From Molanna angustata (Eukaryota; Arthropoda; Insecta; Trichoptera; Molannidae): DNA of 64,000 bases. Positions 31,470-42,319 of this stretch are shown piece after piece (positions within the stretch are counted from its first letter, which is position 1; each line of letters begins with the position of its first letter). The position numbers were made by a program, and so were the translations under genes. The notes beneath the pieces were generated by a model that saw only the letters and a list, made by a program, of their open reading frames with translations, had not been told where the DNA came from and did not search any database. Location: positions 22,617,677 to 22,681,676 of the forward strand of contig OY754981.1 in the NCBI GenBank assembly GCA_963576475.1. Direction: 5' to 3'.

Positions 31470-32340
31470 GCATATATGTTCCCATACATGGATTTACTCA
31501 GAATTCGAAGTAGAACATTTTAGGTGAGTTTTGTGTGTGTGTGTGTGTGTGTGTGTCTGTGTGTGTCTGTGTGTCCCCCCCCTTATAACTTTTGATCCGC
31601 TCAATTTACAGAGCCCAAAATTTCTGAATGTATAAACAGTTATATGCCTACAAAACTTTTATACTCAGAATTGTGAATTTTTTTTTCAGTCAGGGGTTAT
31701 CAACTTTTGAAATTTTGGTTTATTTATCCATATATCTCAGAAACCAGGGGGACCTGGACTCTTTGGGCGTGGTCAATTGGAGACAAGGAGCCGCTGACAG
31801 ATTGGAATGGCGAAGACTTCTTTTGGAAGCCAGGTCCCACCTTGGGATGTGGAGCTGATGATGATGATGATGATCTCAGAAACCATAAAAGCTAGAATGC
31901 TGAAAATTCGTATAAACATAGACAAATACAAATTCTCAAATGAGTTGTTTTTAAAATTCCAGGGTTTCTCAAACATTTTTTATTAAGAAAAATATTTTTT
32001 TTATGATAAATTTATGAGTTTAACTTCCTTTATTTCCAAATGTTTTAAAAATATCGAAAAAAGCCGAAACACCCCAACTAGATTATTTAATTGAATAAAA
32101 AAAATCAATATTGAAGAAGTACATCTCAATTTTTTTTAACAATTTTTATAAAAATTAAATTTAGTGACGACATAGCTTCATACAATTTGTATGGCAGTAG
32201 CCTACACACAATATCTAAGAAGACTTAATAGTTTGATACTAATCTCCAAACATGCATACAGAACCATCATGCTGTTTTCATATTCCGGGTAGGAAAAGAG
32301 GGCTGACCTCCATACTGTCCTATCTTGACATACATACCAA
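31470..32340 (+). repeat. Dispersed repeat E, copy 1, with GT tract
   Basis: 31899-32336 is a ~440-bp direct-orientation match to 39249-39683 (gtataaacatagacaaatac, agggtttctcaaac, gccgaaacaccccaacta, 'ttagtgacgaca', 'gcctacacacaatatctaag', 'accatcatgctgttttc'), with roughly 90% identity by eye. A (GT)n microsatellite lies at 31532-31575. A LINE 3' end has inserted at 31747-31872. Confidence 0.8.
31734..31885 (+). mobile_element. LINE 3' end with 13-bp TSD and (GAT)n tail
   Basis: atctcagaaacca is at 31734-31746 and, exact, at 31873-31885. The 126-bp insert (31747-31872) reads GDLDSLGVVNWRQGAADRLE, WRRLLLEARSHLG, MWS and ends in (GAT)n. 'NWR..A.DR..WR.L...A..H.G' is the terminal motif of RTE/CR1-type RT ORFs. 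Confidence 0.88.
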
Positions 32341-32869
32341 CATATGTTAAAATTTTCAATAATTTGTATTTATGGTTTTATAGTTTGATTATTATTCTTC
32401 ATCTAAACATACTATCGCTATCGACAGTTGGATCTCATGTATTACATGCAACTAGTAATATCAACTGAGACTTCAATGAGTTCTAACCACCCGATGTTTT
32501 TATTTTATTTTTTATCAATGGTCAATGCATTCTGTTCACACCTTGTACCTACGGTGTCCCTTCCGTGAAATACTTCCGGAATTGTAGGTACATACATAAG
32601 TGCACGAGAATATTGGAAGAGAAATTGAAGTATGGAGCACCCTTGCAGAATCGATTATTGATACGTGGTTGGCGTAGATAAAGGATCATTTGTCATCGTT
32701 TATCATGAATATATTTAAAGAGTTGTTCAAATAAATAATAAATAGGTACTTACTGCATACCTTAACAACGAAAGTATTTATCTGAAAATTCTACCTAAAG
32801 GCCACTCTAAGGACTATACAATGTTTATGAATACAATCCTTGTCAATATTGTCTTTAATTTACTTATGA

Positions 32870-33265
32870 CATAATATTACCTCCTATTCAGTAGGTAACT
32901 ATTGTAACTAAAATAGGAACATACTAAAATTGTAGATTTTAGATTTACGGTCTTATTTTTAAAATATCAACTTGGACTAAATGGAATAGGAACGTACCTA
33001 TTTTGACTGGAACGTTCTTAAAAGGTTTCTGAATTAGACGTATTTTGAATAATTTTGAAGATGATGAAAATTTCATAATTATTCTTAATACGTCGGATTC
33101 AGTACCTAACTTTTTAAGAACGTTCCGGCCAAAATAGGTACGTTCCTATTATTTTTAGTCCAAGTTGATATTTTATAACGCTAAAATAAGACCGTAAATC
33201 TAAAATCTACAATTTTAGAACGTTCCCATTTTAGTTACAATAGTTACTGAATAGGGGGTATTATG
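32870..33265. mobile_element. 396-bp palindromic foldback element
   Basis: The left arm ('cctattcagtaggtaact', 'ttgtagattttagatttacg', 'ataggaacgtacctattttg', 'ggaacgttctta') is inverted in the right arm ('aagaacgttcc', 'aaaataggtacgttcctatt', 'cgtaaatctaaaatctacaa', 'agttactgaatag'). The unpaired centre is near 33040-33090. No ORF. Arms differ by substitutions and indels. Confidence 0.85.
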
Positions 33266-33320
33266 AAACTAAAACAAATCAACTATTTTTTCTCGAATTT
33301 TTGATGAGAGATTTAAGATG

Positions 33321-33488
33321 GATCGATGGCAGAGCGATTAGCGCGCTGAGCTAGTAATTCAGTGGTCGCTAGTTTGAATCCTGCCTCGATTGCTTTTATT
33401 CACCTATAGCACAAGCATTTATGCTTAATTTAGGGAATGAAGGAAGACGTGTATGTACTTGTTTAATAAATACATAACATATTATTTT
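33321..33488 (+). mobile_element. SINE family B, full tRNA-Thr-like head
   Basis: The best head of this family: A-box region 'ggcagagcgattagcgcgc', anticodon stem CTGAG/TTCAG with loop CTAGTAA (anticodon AGT, Thr), B box agtttgaatcc, then body 'ttcacctatagcacaagcat', 'ttaatttagggaatga' and 'gtacttgtttaataaa'. Shows that family B derives from tRNA-Thr. Confidence 0.88.
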
Positions 33489-33599
33489 TATATAAATAAA
33501 CTTGGATACTTACATATACAGTTTATAGATATAGAGAACATAAAAATATATAAACAATTAAAAAAAATGACAATCGATTCTCTCTAATTCATGTCATCA

Positions 33600-33860
33600 T
33601 AATATAATAATAGGTGCATGTGTATTGTATACTGTGCTTAATAATTATTGTTGTTGACTGTTATTATTGTATTTTTTTCTGTTTTGATGACTTTTATTTT
33701 GCTTTGTTTTATTTTATTTGTTCTTTTATTAGTGCTATTTTTTTTTGTTTTTGTAAAGTATGTACCTACCTACCTTTCTCATCACGGTATTTAATCCTAG
33801 TGAGGCAGGCACTTAACATTTATAAACTTTACTACCAAATTGAATAAATAAATAAAAATT
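33600..33860 (+). mobile_element. LINE 3' UTR with (AAAT)n tail
   Basis: T-rich, with a 'cctagtgaggcaggcactt' block and an (AAAT)n tail at ~33843-33856, like the 3' UTR at 15.6 kb. No coding part. Confidence 0.5.
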
Positions 33861-33864
33861 TAGA

Positions 33865-35215
33865 AGTACTCCATTTATTTAAGGTACATTTCATAGGGAT
33901 ATTTGTTTTTATTAATTTATTTGGTACATTTATATACGAATGTGAACCAAGTAGTGTACCTACTATACGATCTTATCTTGTCTTAATGTATAAATCAGTA
34001 CTAGATCATAAACTAATCTTTATCTGCTTTAATCATAAAAAAATGTTAAGATCAGAGTTAAGTATGATTTTGTCATATTTTTTATTTAAATGTACATATG
34101 TATATAATGAATTATTTTTAATAAGAGATTTCTTAAGTCTTAAGAAAAAATGTGAAAAGTTATTATATTTGCTTAGGTGTAATTATGTATATCAGCAATT
34201 TAATTTCTTAAAAAAAAGTAAATTTTAGTGTTTTTTTTGAAAGTTAGAAAATTAATTAAAAAATAAAAAATATGCTCTGTAGGTTTTTGTATTATCTTTA
34301 GTTTAAAGTACAAATCTGCTTTGTAGGCCGTAATAGATTAAGTTATTTTTAATAAAAAAATTAAAACTAATTTTAAATGGAAAGTTTATAACAAATTCAA
34401 ATTTTGCACACCCTATTTTATTGAATATGTAAACTTCTATAAGAAACTGTGTTTTTATATCAAAGACGTGTCTTTTGAAGGTTCTGGGGAAACGGTATTT
34501 TAAATTTACAATTTGGCCTACAATAGACTAGACGTATTAATTGCATATTCTAACTGTTTATGTTTCTAATGACGAAATTAAAATTTCAGGTAGGTGATTC
34601 ACGAAAATACATTTCGTGGAAGAACATAATATTAAGAAAAATCGTCAAGTGTTAATCATTAACTCTAATAGTTAATTTTCCGTGAATGTACTCACTCCCC
34701 AACTCTGGTGTTGGATAAATGGAAGTGAACTTGTTACATATATGAAAATGGACCCTTGTAATATTGTATTCTACTTCAGTGGGAAGTCAAGTGAAAGTAG
34801 AACCGTCAATCTTGGTTAGGCGGAGTTTTTCCATTATTAGAGATGGTGGACATTGAGTATCTTAAAGTTATATAGGGTAGGGTATATCACGTACATATGT
34901 AGATGTTCTATGTCGGTGTACACTCTTAAAATACAAAATAAAACAAATTTAGAAGTAATTAAATATCAATATGACCTTATTAATCGTGAAAAATTCGTAC
35001 TTTGACAAGATCGTTGACAGGACGTTGACAAGGACGTTGGATCGACACAGGATAACGTTGATTCTCTCCGTAGAATATATATTATTATTTTAAAAATATA
35101 CTGCAGTGTTATACAATATTATTATCATTGAGTAAATAAAAGAAAGATAAGCAACAATTATTTCAATTATATCATCCCATAAAATATGTTTCGTCAATGT
35201 CACTTATACGAATAA
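33865..35215. other. Unassigned stretch
   Basis: AT-rich. An 80-codon plus-strand frame (33986-34228) has no known domain. 34975-35060 contains three spaced 'gacgttga/gacaag' words. No RNA gene seen. Confidence 0.5.
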
Positions 35216-35268
35216 AAATTTGTCTCCACCCAGAATCGAACCTGGAACTTTTGGCTGGGAGTCAGATC

Positions 35269-36023
<755 letters not shown>

Positions 36024-36049
36024 TAATTTAGTCACGAAGGCCGGTAATA

Positions 36050-36200
36050 ATAAAGAAGAAAATAATTATTAGTTATCCAATTGAATTGAAGAAAACTACA
36101 AATATAAACAGCTTTAAATGTGTGAAAAAACTTTTATTTTACTAAGATATTTTTGGTTTAACGATGGTATATGATATATATGTACCTACAAACACTAGCC
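36050..36200. other. Unassigned stretch
   Basis: Short AT-rich gap between two LINE fragments. Nothing recognised. Confidence 0.5.
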
Positions 36201-36202
36201 TT

Positions 36203-36374
36203 GCTCAGCGACACTATTCATATCAAGCTCCCACTATTTACAATACCATCCCAGATTCTATTAAAAATATCAATAACTACCAAAGGTTCAAAAGGGAAAT
36301 AACCCTATGGATCATCGAATCAAACCCACCACAGTAACTTCTTTCTCATTTCTTTTAACTTATTGTTTGTTTAC

Positions 36375-36448
<74 letters not shown>

Positions 36449-36812
36449 TGTGTGCTGTGTGTGTATTTTATATGGTTCAGTATATTACGTGTGTATGGAG
36501 AGTGCCTGTGCATGTATGTTAGGAAGTGTATGATCAATTGTGCTAAATCCACTTTAAAATAATGTTGTTTAACTTACAAAACCAAAGACTGCATCCAATA
36601 TAACACAGGTATTATCCCTAGCATATTGGAGAGCAAAACCTCTAATTGACAACAAAGCGCAAGAGAGTGTCAATGGTCTGGATGTGTATGTGTACCCTTC
36701 CATTGTCTCTGTCTCAAATATATACATAATATTTTTTTTATATACCTTTAATATTGATGTCAAACCTCTTAATGTACAATGTCATGTTTATTATAAATAA
36801 ATAAAAATAAAT
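36203..36812 (+). pseudogene. CR1/Jockey-type LINE 3' end with GT tract
   Basis: The coding end reads CSPTIYNTIPDSIKNINNYQ, RFKREITLWIIESNP, the last ~35 residues typical of Jockey/CR1 RT ORFs ('S.P..YN.IP..I......FK..I..WL'). The 3' UTR has (GT)n at 36378-36446 and ends in an (AAAT)n tail at ~36794-36812. 5'-truncated. Confidence 0.75.
36378..36446 (+). repeat. (GT)n microsatellite
   Basis: Almost uninterrupted (GT)n within the LINE 3' UTR. Confidence 0.95.
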
Positions 36813-36814
36813 AG

Positions 36815-37400
36815 TGCACAGAAGACTAGAGCTTGGAAAACGCACTTATCATTTTAGAAATGTCAAAGTTGACATTAATCACAATAATTTAAACATAAAA
36901 ATAACAAATAGTGTTGAATATCAAAAAATAAATAAAAATATGTTGACATATATAATTTATATTACCTATAAATTAACAAATGGCTTGACAAATACGAATA
37001 TATAATAAACTTATTCCTAACCTCAAATGGCAAAGGTGTTGATATTTTTTTTTGCTGCAATCAATTTCTATTCACGCGAGTCGATATTATCATTAGACAC
37101 TAACTAAACCTAACCGAATATTATACGGGATGTAATAAAATACGACAGCGAAATAATAGTATGATGTGTACGTAAATCTCCATTACCATTAATTTTTTGG
37201 TTAGGTTTGGTTAGTCTTTCATACTTAAGTAAAAGATTATTAAGTATTCGCATTTGATCACATTTTTCAAATAAATTACTTTTCTCAACATATTTTTAAA
37301 GTAATTGTATGATACTTACTATTTTTAATAGGTACTACTTATTATTATTTACATATATGTTGAAAATTTTCGCGTTTAACATCAACTTTGACAGCTCCTC
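36815..37400. other. Unassigned stretch
   Basis: AT-rich. No coding or RNA features recognised. Confidence 0.5.
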
Positions 37401-37420
37401 CGACATTGGTAAAATGAATA

Positions 37421-37795
37421 GTGCATTTTCTAAGGTCTAGTGCACAGAAATGGTTGCAAAAACATTTATGTGTACTATCTAGATTTGACAAAAAGGTATT
37501 AATCGCTTCTGCGCACAATACTATCGATACTATAGTGCCACTTCAACACCGAGCGGTACAACAGTACAACCCTCCATACTTTTCAATGCACTTAGCTCCA
37601 TTAGTGGCCAGAACGAAAGGAATAAATTTATCGGTAGCACTTTTTATATCTCGCTTTGTATCGCAGCTAATTCCTAATGCGTTCGATTTAATAACAGCAC
37701 TAGTGCCGGATAGGAAACCAAATTTAATTTCAGCGTATCGTGTAAACATAGTATTGTCGTTCCACCCTTTGTATATTTATTCAATAAAGTAACTT
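37421..37795 (+). other. Unrecognised 123-codon open frame
   Basis: The plus-strand frame starts at a non-ATG codon and ends just before 'aataaagtaac'. The opposite strand is also open for 68 codons. A diverged match to part of it (cctccatacttttcaatg versus cttcatacttttctattg; 'aaatttatcggtagcac' versus 'aaatttgtcggcggcac') occurs at ~41865-41935. Being repeated and having no known domain, it is more likely a dispersed repeat than a gene. Confidence 0.3.
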
Positions 37796-37799
37796 TATC

Positions 37800-38090
37800 T
37801 AATCAGTTAAGTGCAAGGTGTTAGTGCAATAATCAATTTATTGCTGTGTAACACGGGCTAAAATTTTAATCGTGTTGTACCTACTTACTTAATACCCTTT
37901 TTGTGAGCTTAATTGAAAAATTCTATTAGGTGCAATACAGTTTAATCATATTTTGTTTATTACGATTCATTTGAATCAAATTACGAATTGTTGTGAGGCA
38001 CCGGCTTAAAATAGTGGTTCCACTCGTTTCTGTCATCGTTGTTTTCAGGTGTCCCGTAAGAGCCTTGAAATACTTTTATAAGAAAATGCA
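37800..38090. other. Unassigned stretch
   Basis: 38045-38070 has 'aggtgtcccgtaagagcc', the reverse of a block in repeat D (14.7 and 29.4 kb). Nothing else recognised. Confidence 0.4.
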
Positions 38091-38110
38091 CACCTGTCGG
38101 GGGTATATGC

Positions 38111-38380
38111 TTATGGCGCTAGGGTATTGCTTACCTTGTTTGGGAGGCCTTGGAGGTAAGGTTCTCGTGGAAGGAGACACATAGGTTTGAAACCCTGTTC
38201 CACTTTATTCGTTTGGGCAGAATCGAACTGCCGGACGAATGAACCTTTCGCACGTTTGGATTGGGATCGAACCAATCGACGTGTACCTATTCTACGGTTT
38301 ATCCAGATGTGTAATATTGACGAACCGTCCCCCAATATACTAAACGTTACCGGTAGTAATCGTATAGCACAGAAATGCAC
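38111..38380 (-). other. Unrecognised 89-codon open frame
   Basis: The minus-strand frame is markedly less AT-rich than its surroundings and encodes a basic C-terminal half (TRRLVRSQSKRAKGSFVRQF, then FKPMCLLPREPYLQGLPNKV). The opposite strand is open as well (38187-38399). I do not recognise a family. It could be a transposon-derived fragment. Confidence 0.3.
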
Positions 38381-38528
38381 AATATTAAACAGTTATTAAA
38401 AGAGCAGTGGGTATTTCAGTATATCAAAAGATGAGTTACTTACAGTCGTATTTATTTGATCACAAATTATTACATATACAATATATTGAAAAACTTATTA
38501 ATGTTAATTAAAACTACGCGAATTAAAA

Positions 38529-38719
38529 ATGGAGAAGACGAGGCGCAACACCTTGGCTAGACGAGAGTCGGCAGAAGATGGCCGCCCGCCGGCCGGGCCG
38601 CGGTTAGCAGCGCTCGACCGTTCGGGTCGCCTGGTGGGGGAAAAGACCAGTTGGCTTCGCCCGCCACACCCCATAGCGCAGCATATTGTAGAATATGCCG
38701 TGACAGTATGAATGAATGA
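38529..38719 (+). mobile_element. GC-rich segment with SINE-C-like (ATGA)n tail
   Basis: About 150 bp of strongly GC-rich DNA (gccgcccgccggccgggccg near 38580) in an AT-rich window. It ends with 'gcagcatattgtagaatatg', 'ccgtgacagtatgaatgaat', the same layout as the 3' end of SINE family C at 38.96-39.0 kb ('caacattgtgggatatgcgt' 'gatggtatgaatgaatg'). The 60-codon frame across it is Arg/Pro-rich and probably not coding. It may be a different SINE or LINE body sharing a 3' tail. Confidence 0.45.
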
Positions 38720-38729
38720 ATGAATTATT

Positions 38730-39005
38730 GGATTAAAATGGAAAGCCGTTTAGCTTTTGTGCTGGTGTCCTGGGTTCGATTCCCAGCAGAAGAGATGTTT
38801 ATAAAAAATATTTCTAACAAGAATCTTGTTTCCGTGTGTGAAAACATTGGAGAGGCAGCGGCATATAATAGAGATGAGACGGGCGTGTGGGTATACAGTA
38901 TACACGCACGTGTCGTGCTTCCTTTCACAAGGCAATGCACACCCGCACAATTGTCTCAGCTTACCCAACATTGTGGGATATGCGTGATGGTATGAATGAA
39001 TGAAT
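38730..39005 (+). mobile_element. tRNA-derived SINE, family C, fullest copy
   Basis: The head retains a B box (gggttcgattccca, arm ctggg/cccag). The body reads 'cttgtttccgtgtgtgaaaa', 'gagacgggcgtgtgggtata', 'tcgtgcttcctttcacaagg', 'caatgcacacccgcacaatt', 'ttgtgggatatgcgtgatgg' and ends in an (ATGA)n tail. Fragments of this family lie at 4.6 (plus), 14.4, 21.9, 22.7, 28.75 and 41.5 kb (minus). Confidence 0.75.
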
Positions 39006-39248
39006 TAAAACATTGATTAGTTGGAAGGAATTGCCATTTGTTAATTAAGGCAAGTCTGTGCAAGGGGTTGTAAAAAAATGTCTGTGGCGGCACAGCGCCT
39101 AGCGACTGCCCTGTCAGATGGATACGTATTCCTCCTAGCGACCAATAAGCGAGCATCAATCTTTCTAGAATAAGCTAGGGGGGGTATTTAACTGAATGTG
39201 CAAGCGACGACGCACGTCAGTGCCAATCTCTCTTTCGCGTTAATTTTC
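39006..39248. other. Unassigned stretch
   Basis: Balanced composition at 39050-39150. 'ttggaaggaattgccattt' at ~39018 recalls the LINE 3' UTR block of 1.48 kb. No coding signal. Confidence 0.4.
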
Positions 39249-39683
39249 TGAAAATTGGTATAAACATAGACAAATACAAAAAATCAAATTAGTTTTTTAA
39301 AAAAAAACCAGGGTTTCTCAAACATTTTTTACTAAGAAAAATATTTTTTTATGACAAATTTATGAGTTTAACTGCCTATATTTCCAAATTTTTTAAAAAT
39401 ATCGAAAAAAGCCGAAACACCCCAACTAGAAAATTTAATTTCTATAAAAAATATAAACATTGTATCAGCACATCTCAATTTTTTTTTTACAATTTTTATA
39501 ATAATTAAATTTAGTGACGACATTGCTTCATACAATTTGTATGTCAGTAGCCTACACACAATATCTAAGAAGACTTAATAGTTTTATACTAATCTCCAAA
39601 CATACATACATACCATCATGCTGTTTTCATATTCTGGGTAGGATCAAAGGACTGACCTCCATACTATCCTATCTTGACATAAC
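39249..39683 (+). repeat. Dispersed repeat E, copy 2
   Basis: Direct-orientation partner of 31899-32336. This copy lacks the LINE insertion and the upstream GT tract. Confidence 0.85.
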
Positions 39684-39709
39684 ATAGATGGGTCGATGGA
39701 GTAGATGGG

Positions 39710-39750
39710 TCGATGGCAGAGCGGTTAGCGCATTGGGTTAGTAATCCAAC
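39710..39750 (+). mobile_element. SINE family B head only
   Basis: 'gggtcgatggcagagcggtt', 'agcgcattgggttagtaat' is the family B tRNA-Thr-like 5' end, broken off after the anticodon loop. Confidence 0.7.
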
Positions 39751-39754
39751 ATTG

Positions 39755-40660
39755 TAAACCGAAAATGCAGTTAGTGATTTAAAAAATATATAATCGTTTT
39801 TAGTGTATGATTTCATACTTTGAATACCCAAATCTTGCAATAAAAAAATAAACTTGTAGTGATATTCTACATTTTTGCTTTATGTGAAGTTAAATAACCG
39901 ATATAAAATTTACATATGTATTTGAAATTAACATATCCAATAATATTCCCCGTAAAAATTCAAAGCAGCTAGACATTTTTTCGTGTCAAAAAATGATTGC
40001 CTCTGAAATAAACTGTTAAAAATTTGCTCGTCATAATATTACGAACATACAAAATGTCCAATCATAAAACTAAATTGAATATGAAATAAGTGTATAAACA
40101 TTCCATTATAACATGTATATAACGGGGTCTTTTCCGATAACAGTAAAATTTCCACAAATATGTGAGGCATTAATATGTAGATATGGAAAATATTAGGTTA
40201 ATAGTTACACAAACATAATATGGAATAGTGGGGAGTTATGTATTTAAAAGTATTTGTGTATTTTTTAACAAATATTTTAAATAGGTTTCATGTTGATAGT
40301 GCATACTATGGCTTTTGTGGTGATTTTTTGTGTACAGACCTGATTAGTATTGCTTCAGACCTGAATTATTTGGGTTATAACTCTATTAGGTAAATTCGCG
40401 AATTTTGTAATTATTTCGCGAATATCTCTAATTTTAAAGTTTTGGGACATTTTCGTAACAAAATACACAGCAATTATCCACCGAAAAGACAAAATTAAAA
40501 ATAATTAATGACACTCAAATTTCTGCGGGTGAAATCTATACAGTAGATGAATTAAATATAGTTACATTAAATAAGACAATATGATTCAACGTCGAATATT
40601 TTTTTAATTGCATATGCATACATTGGATATGTAATTAAAAAATTGACAAACTTTTTAATA
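39755..40660. other. Unassigned AT-rich stretch
   Basis: No motif recognised on either strand. Confidence 0.5.
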
Positions 40661-40666
40661 TATCAA

Positions 40667-41240
40667 AAGAGACGAAGTTGGGATATTATAGAAGAACCAG
40701 GAACTCAAGGCACCTTATCAATGTAATTTTAGAAAGTTCTATATATTTGAATAATGTCGGCCTTCGTGGCTCAGTTGGTTAGGTATCTGACTGCTGATCC
40801 AAAGGTCCCGGGTTCGGTTCCCGGTGGAGACACAGTTTTTAATTGTGTTTTCAGTCTGGATCTGTGAGACGATTAATATCGTAAGTCTCCAGAATGTGGC
40901 AACTTGTTATTGGGTGCGTGTTAAATAATTATTTGACATAGCACCTGTTAGTTGCCCAAGAAGCTACATAAAAATAAAATAAAAATAAAATAAAATAAAA
41001 TATGTAACAATTCATCTGAATATAAGACATTGTTACTATTGCCATCTATGAAGTAATGAAGAAACCTTTTAGTAACGCCATCTACTGAAAAATTAGATTA
41101 TTTGTAATTAATGAAAGCATCAGTCCTTATAAATTAGGTGACGGTGTCTCGCACGATTTACAAACACATTGGTACAAGTAGGTAAACAAGCCAAAAATAA
41201 AATAATATTTCTGGCGCAGTTCAGGGGTGACATCTGCGAA
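40667..41240 (+). repeat. Dispersed repeat F, copy 1, split by a SINE
   Basis: Shares 'agagacgaagttgggatatt', 'tatatatttgaataatgt', 'gccatctatgaagtaa', 'ggtttcttc'-type and 'ttctggcgcagttcagggg' blocks with the inverted copy at 46.85-47.22 kb. SINE family A has inserted at 40758-41000. Confidence 0.8.
40758..41000 (+). mobile_element. SINE family A, full length
   Basis: The head has A-box region 'gtggctcagttggttaggta', anticodon arm 'tctgactgctgatccaa' and B box gggttcggttcccg. The body is 'ttttcagtctggatctgtga', 'attaatatcgtaagtctcc', 'gtggcaacttgttattgggt', 'cacctgttagttgcccaaga', then an (AAAAT)n tail. The position in the anticodon loop would read GCT, but the stem is mismatched, so no isotype is claimed. 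The repeat F copy at 47.1 kb gives the empty site. Confidence 0.88.
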
Positions 41241-41244
41241 TTAA

Positions 41245-42310
41245 AGAACAATAGAGATGTTTAACAGCAGACAGTGAATTAAAATTAGTAGTGGTTTGTA
41301 GAACAAAGCCTTACATCATTAACGCTTTTTTTAGATCTGTCATTTATACCTATGCATAACAAAAATGATCATAAAAAATAATACCTAAGTCAGATATATG
41401 TGAAACCCTAGTTAACATCCTACATCGTAAATCGATATCGTTAACGATAACGCAATCGATATCGTCAACGTAAATTGTTAATACAAAGAGTGATCATATT
41501 TTTTATATTAATTCATACCATCACGGCATATCTCATCAGCGACAAAGACACTTTGTTCAGAATAGGTGGTGAATAAATTTTTTTTTTATAATTTTTATAC
41601 TTCAAACCATACCTTTTTGTATTGAAAGTCGTAAATAAAAATTAAAACAAAAAATGTATCATATTATTCAAATCACAGTGTGAAAAGTTTATCGGTGTGA
41701 ACGTATTTGTTCTCATAATACTACGTAAATAAAATAACAGACAAAGATTATACCATTAGTCACGGTGCTTACAAGGTGTCAAGTTTTTCCACTATCTGTT
41801 CGTGTTGATATTGTTTTATTGCTTGGAAAATCTGAAATATAGTTTACCCCCGCCCCCCACCCCTTCATACTTTTCTATTGTATTTAATTACAACATCACT
41901 ACGAAATTTGTCGGCGGCACATACACCGTACAACATTTTTGTACCGTTAATAAATTATTTTTCAACAAAAAAAGTAATAAATTTAATAGCATTGAGTATC
42001 GGGTGTCACGCAAGGTAATGGGATCGGCACGGTGTGAACAAGAGGGTGTTTTTACACGACACATGCTGGGTTGTGTAGTGGACAGTCATTCTAAACATTT
42101 TTTTTTTGAATGAATCCAATTTCAACTTTCAATTTGACAAAATAGCTGAATTACGTCACCCTTCCAATTCAATTGTGGTCACACAATAAATCTCGATATT
42201 TGTCGTACGAGGTCATATTAAACTTACCGATGAAATAACTAGAGTTATTGTAAAAATCTTTTTTTTTATTTTTGTAGACGGAATCCTGATTTTAAAGATT
42301 TATTTACTGT
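41245..42310. other. Mostly unassigned stretch
   Basis: 41422-41465 is a cgatatcg/gatatcg palindromic cluster. 41512-41545 is a SINE C scrap (minus). 41865-41935 is a diverged match to 37.56-37.65 kb. The 103-codon frame 41802-42113 is not recognised. Confidence 0.4.
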
Positions 42311-42319
42311 CAATAAGTC

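Noticed and set aside
36307..36562. Val-Cys repeat frames
   Set aside because: Translation of the (GT)n microsatellite in a LINE 3' UTR.
38215..38290. Two 'gaatcgaac' / 'gatcgaacc' motifs resembling reversed tRNA B boxes
   Set aside because: No A box or cloverleaf could be built around either.
40758..40832. tRNA-like sequence in SINE A (also 5111, 31150, 33321, 5766, 38740)
   Set aside because: B boxes are good but acceptor and anticodon stems do not pair, and each continues into a shared non-tRNA body. They are SINE heads and not tRNA genes.
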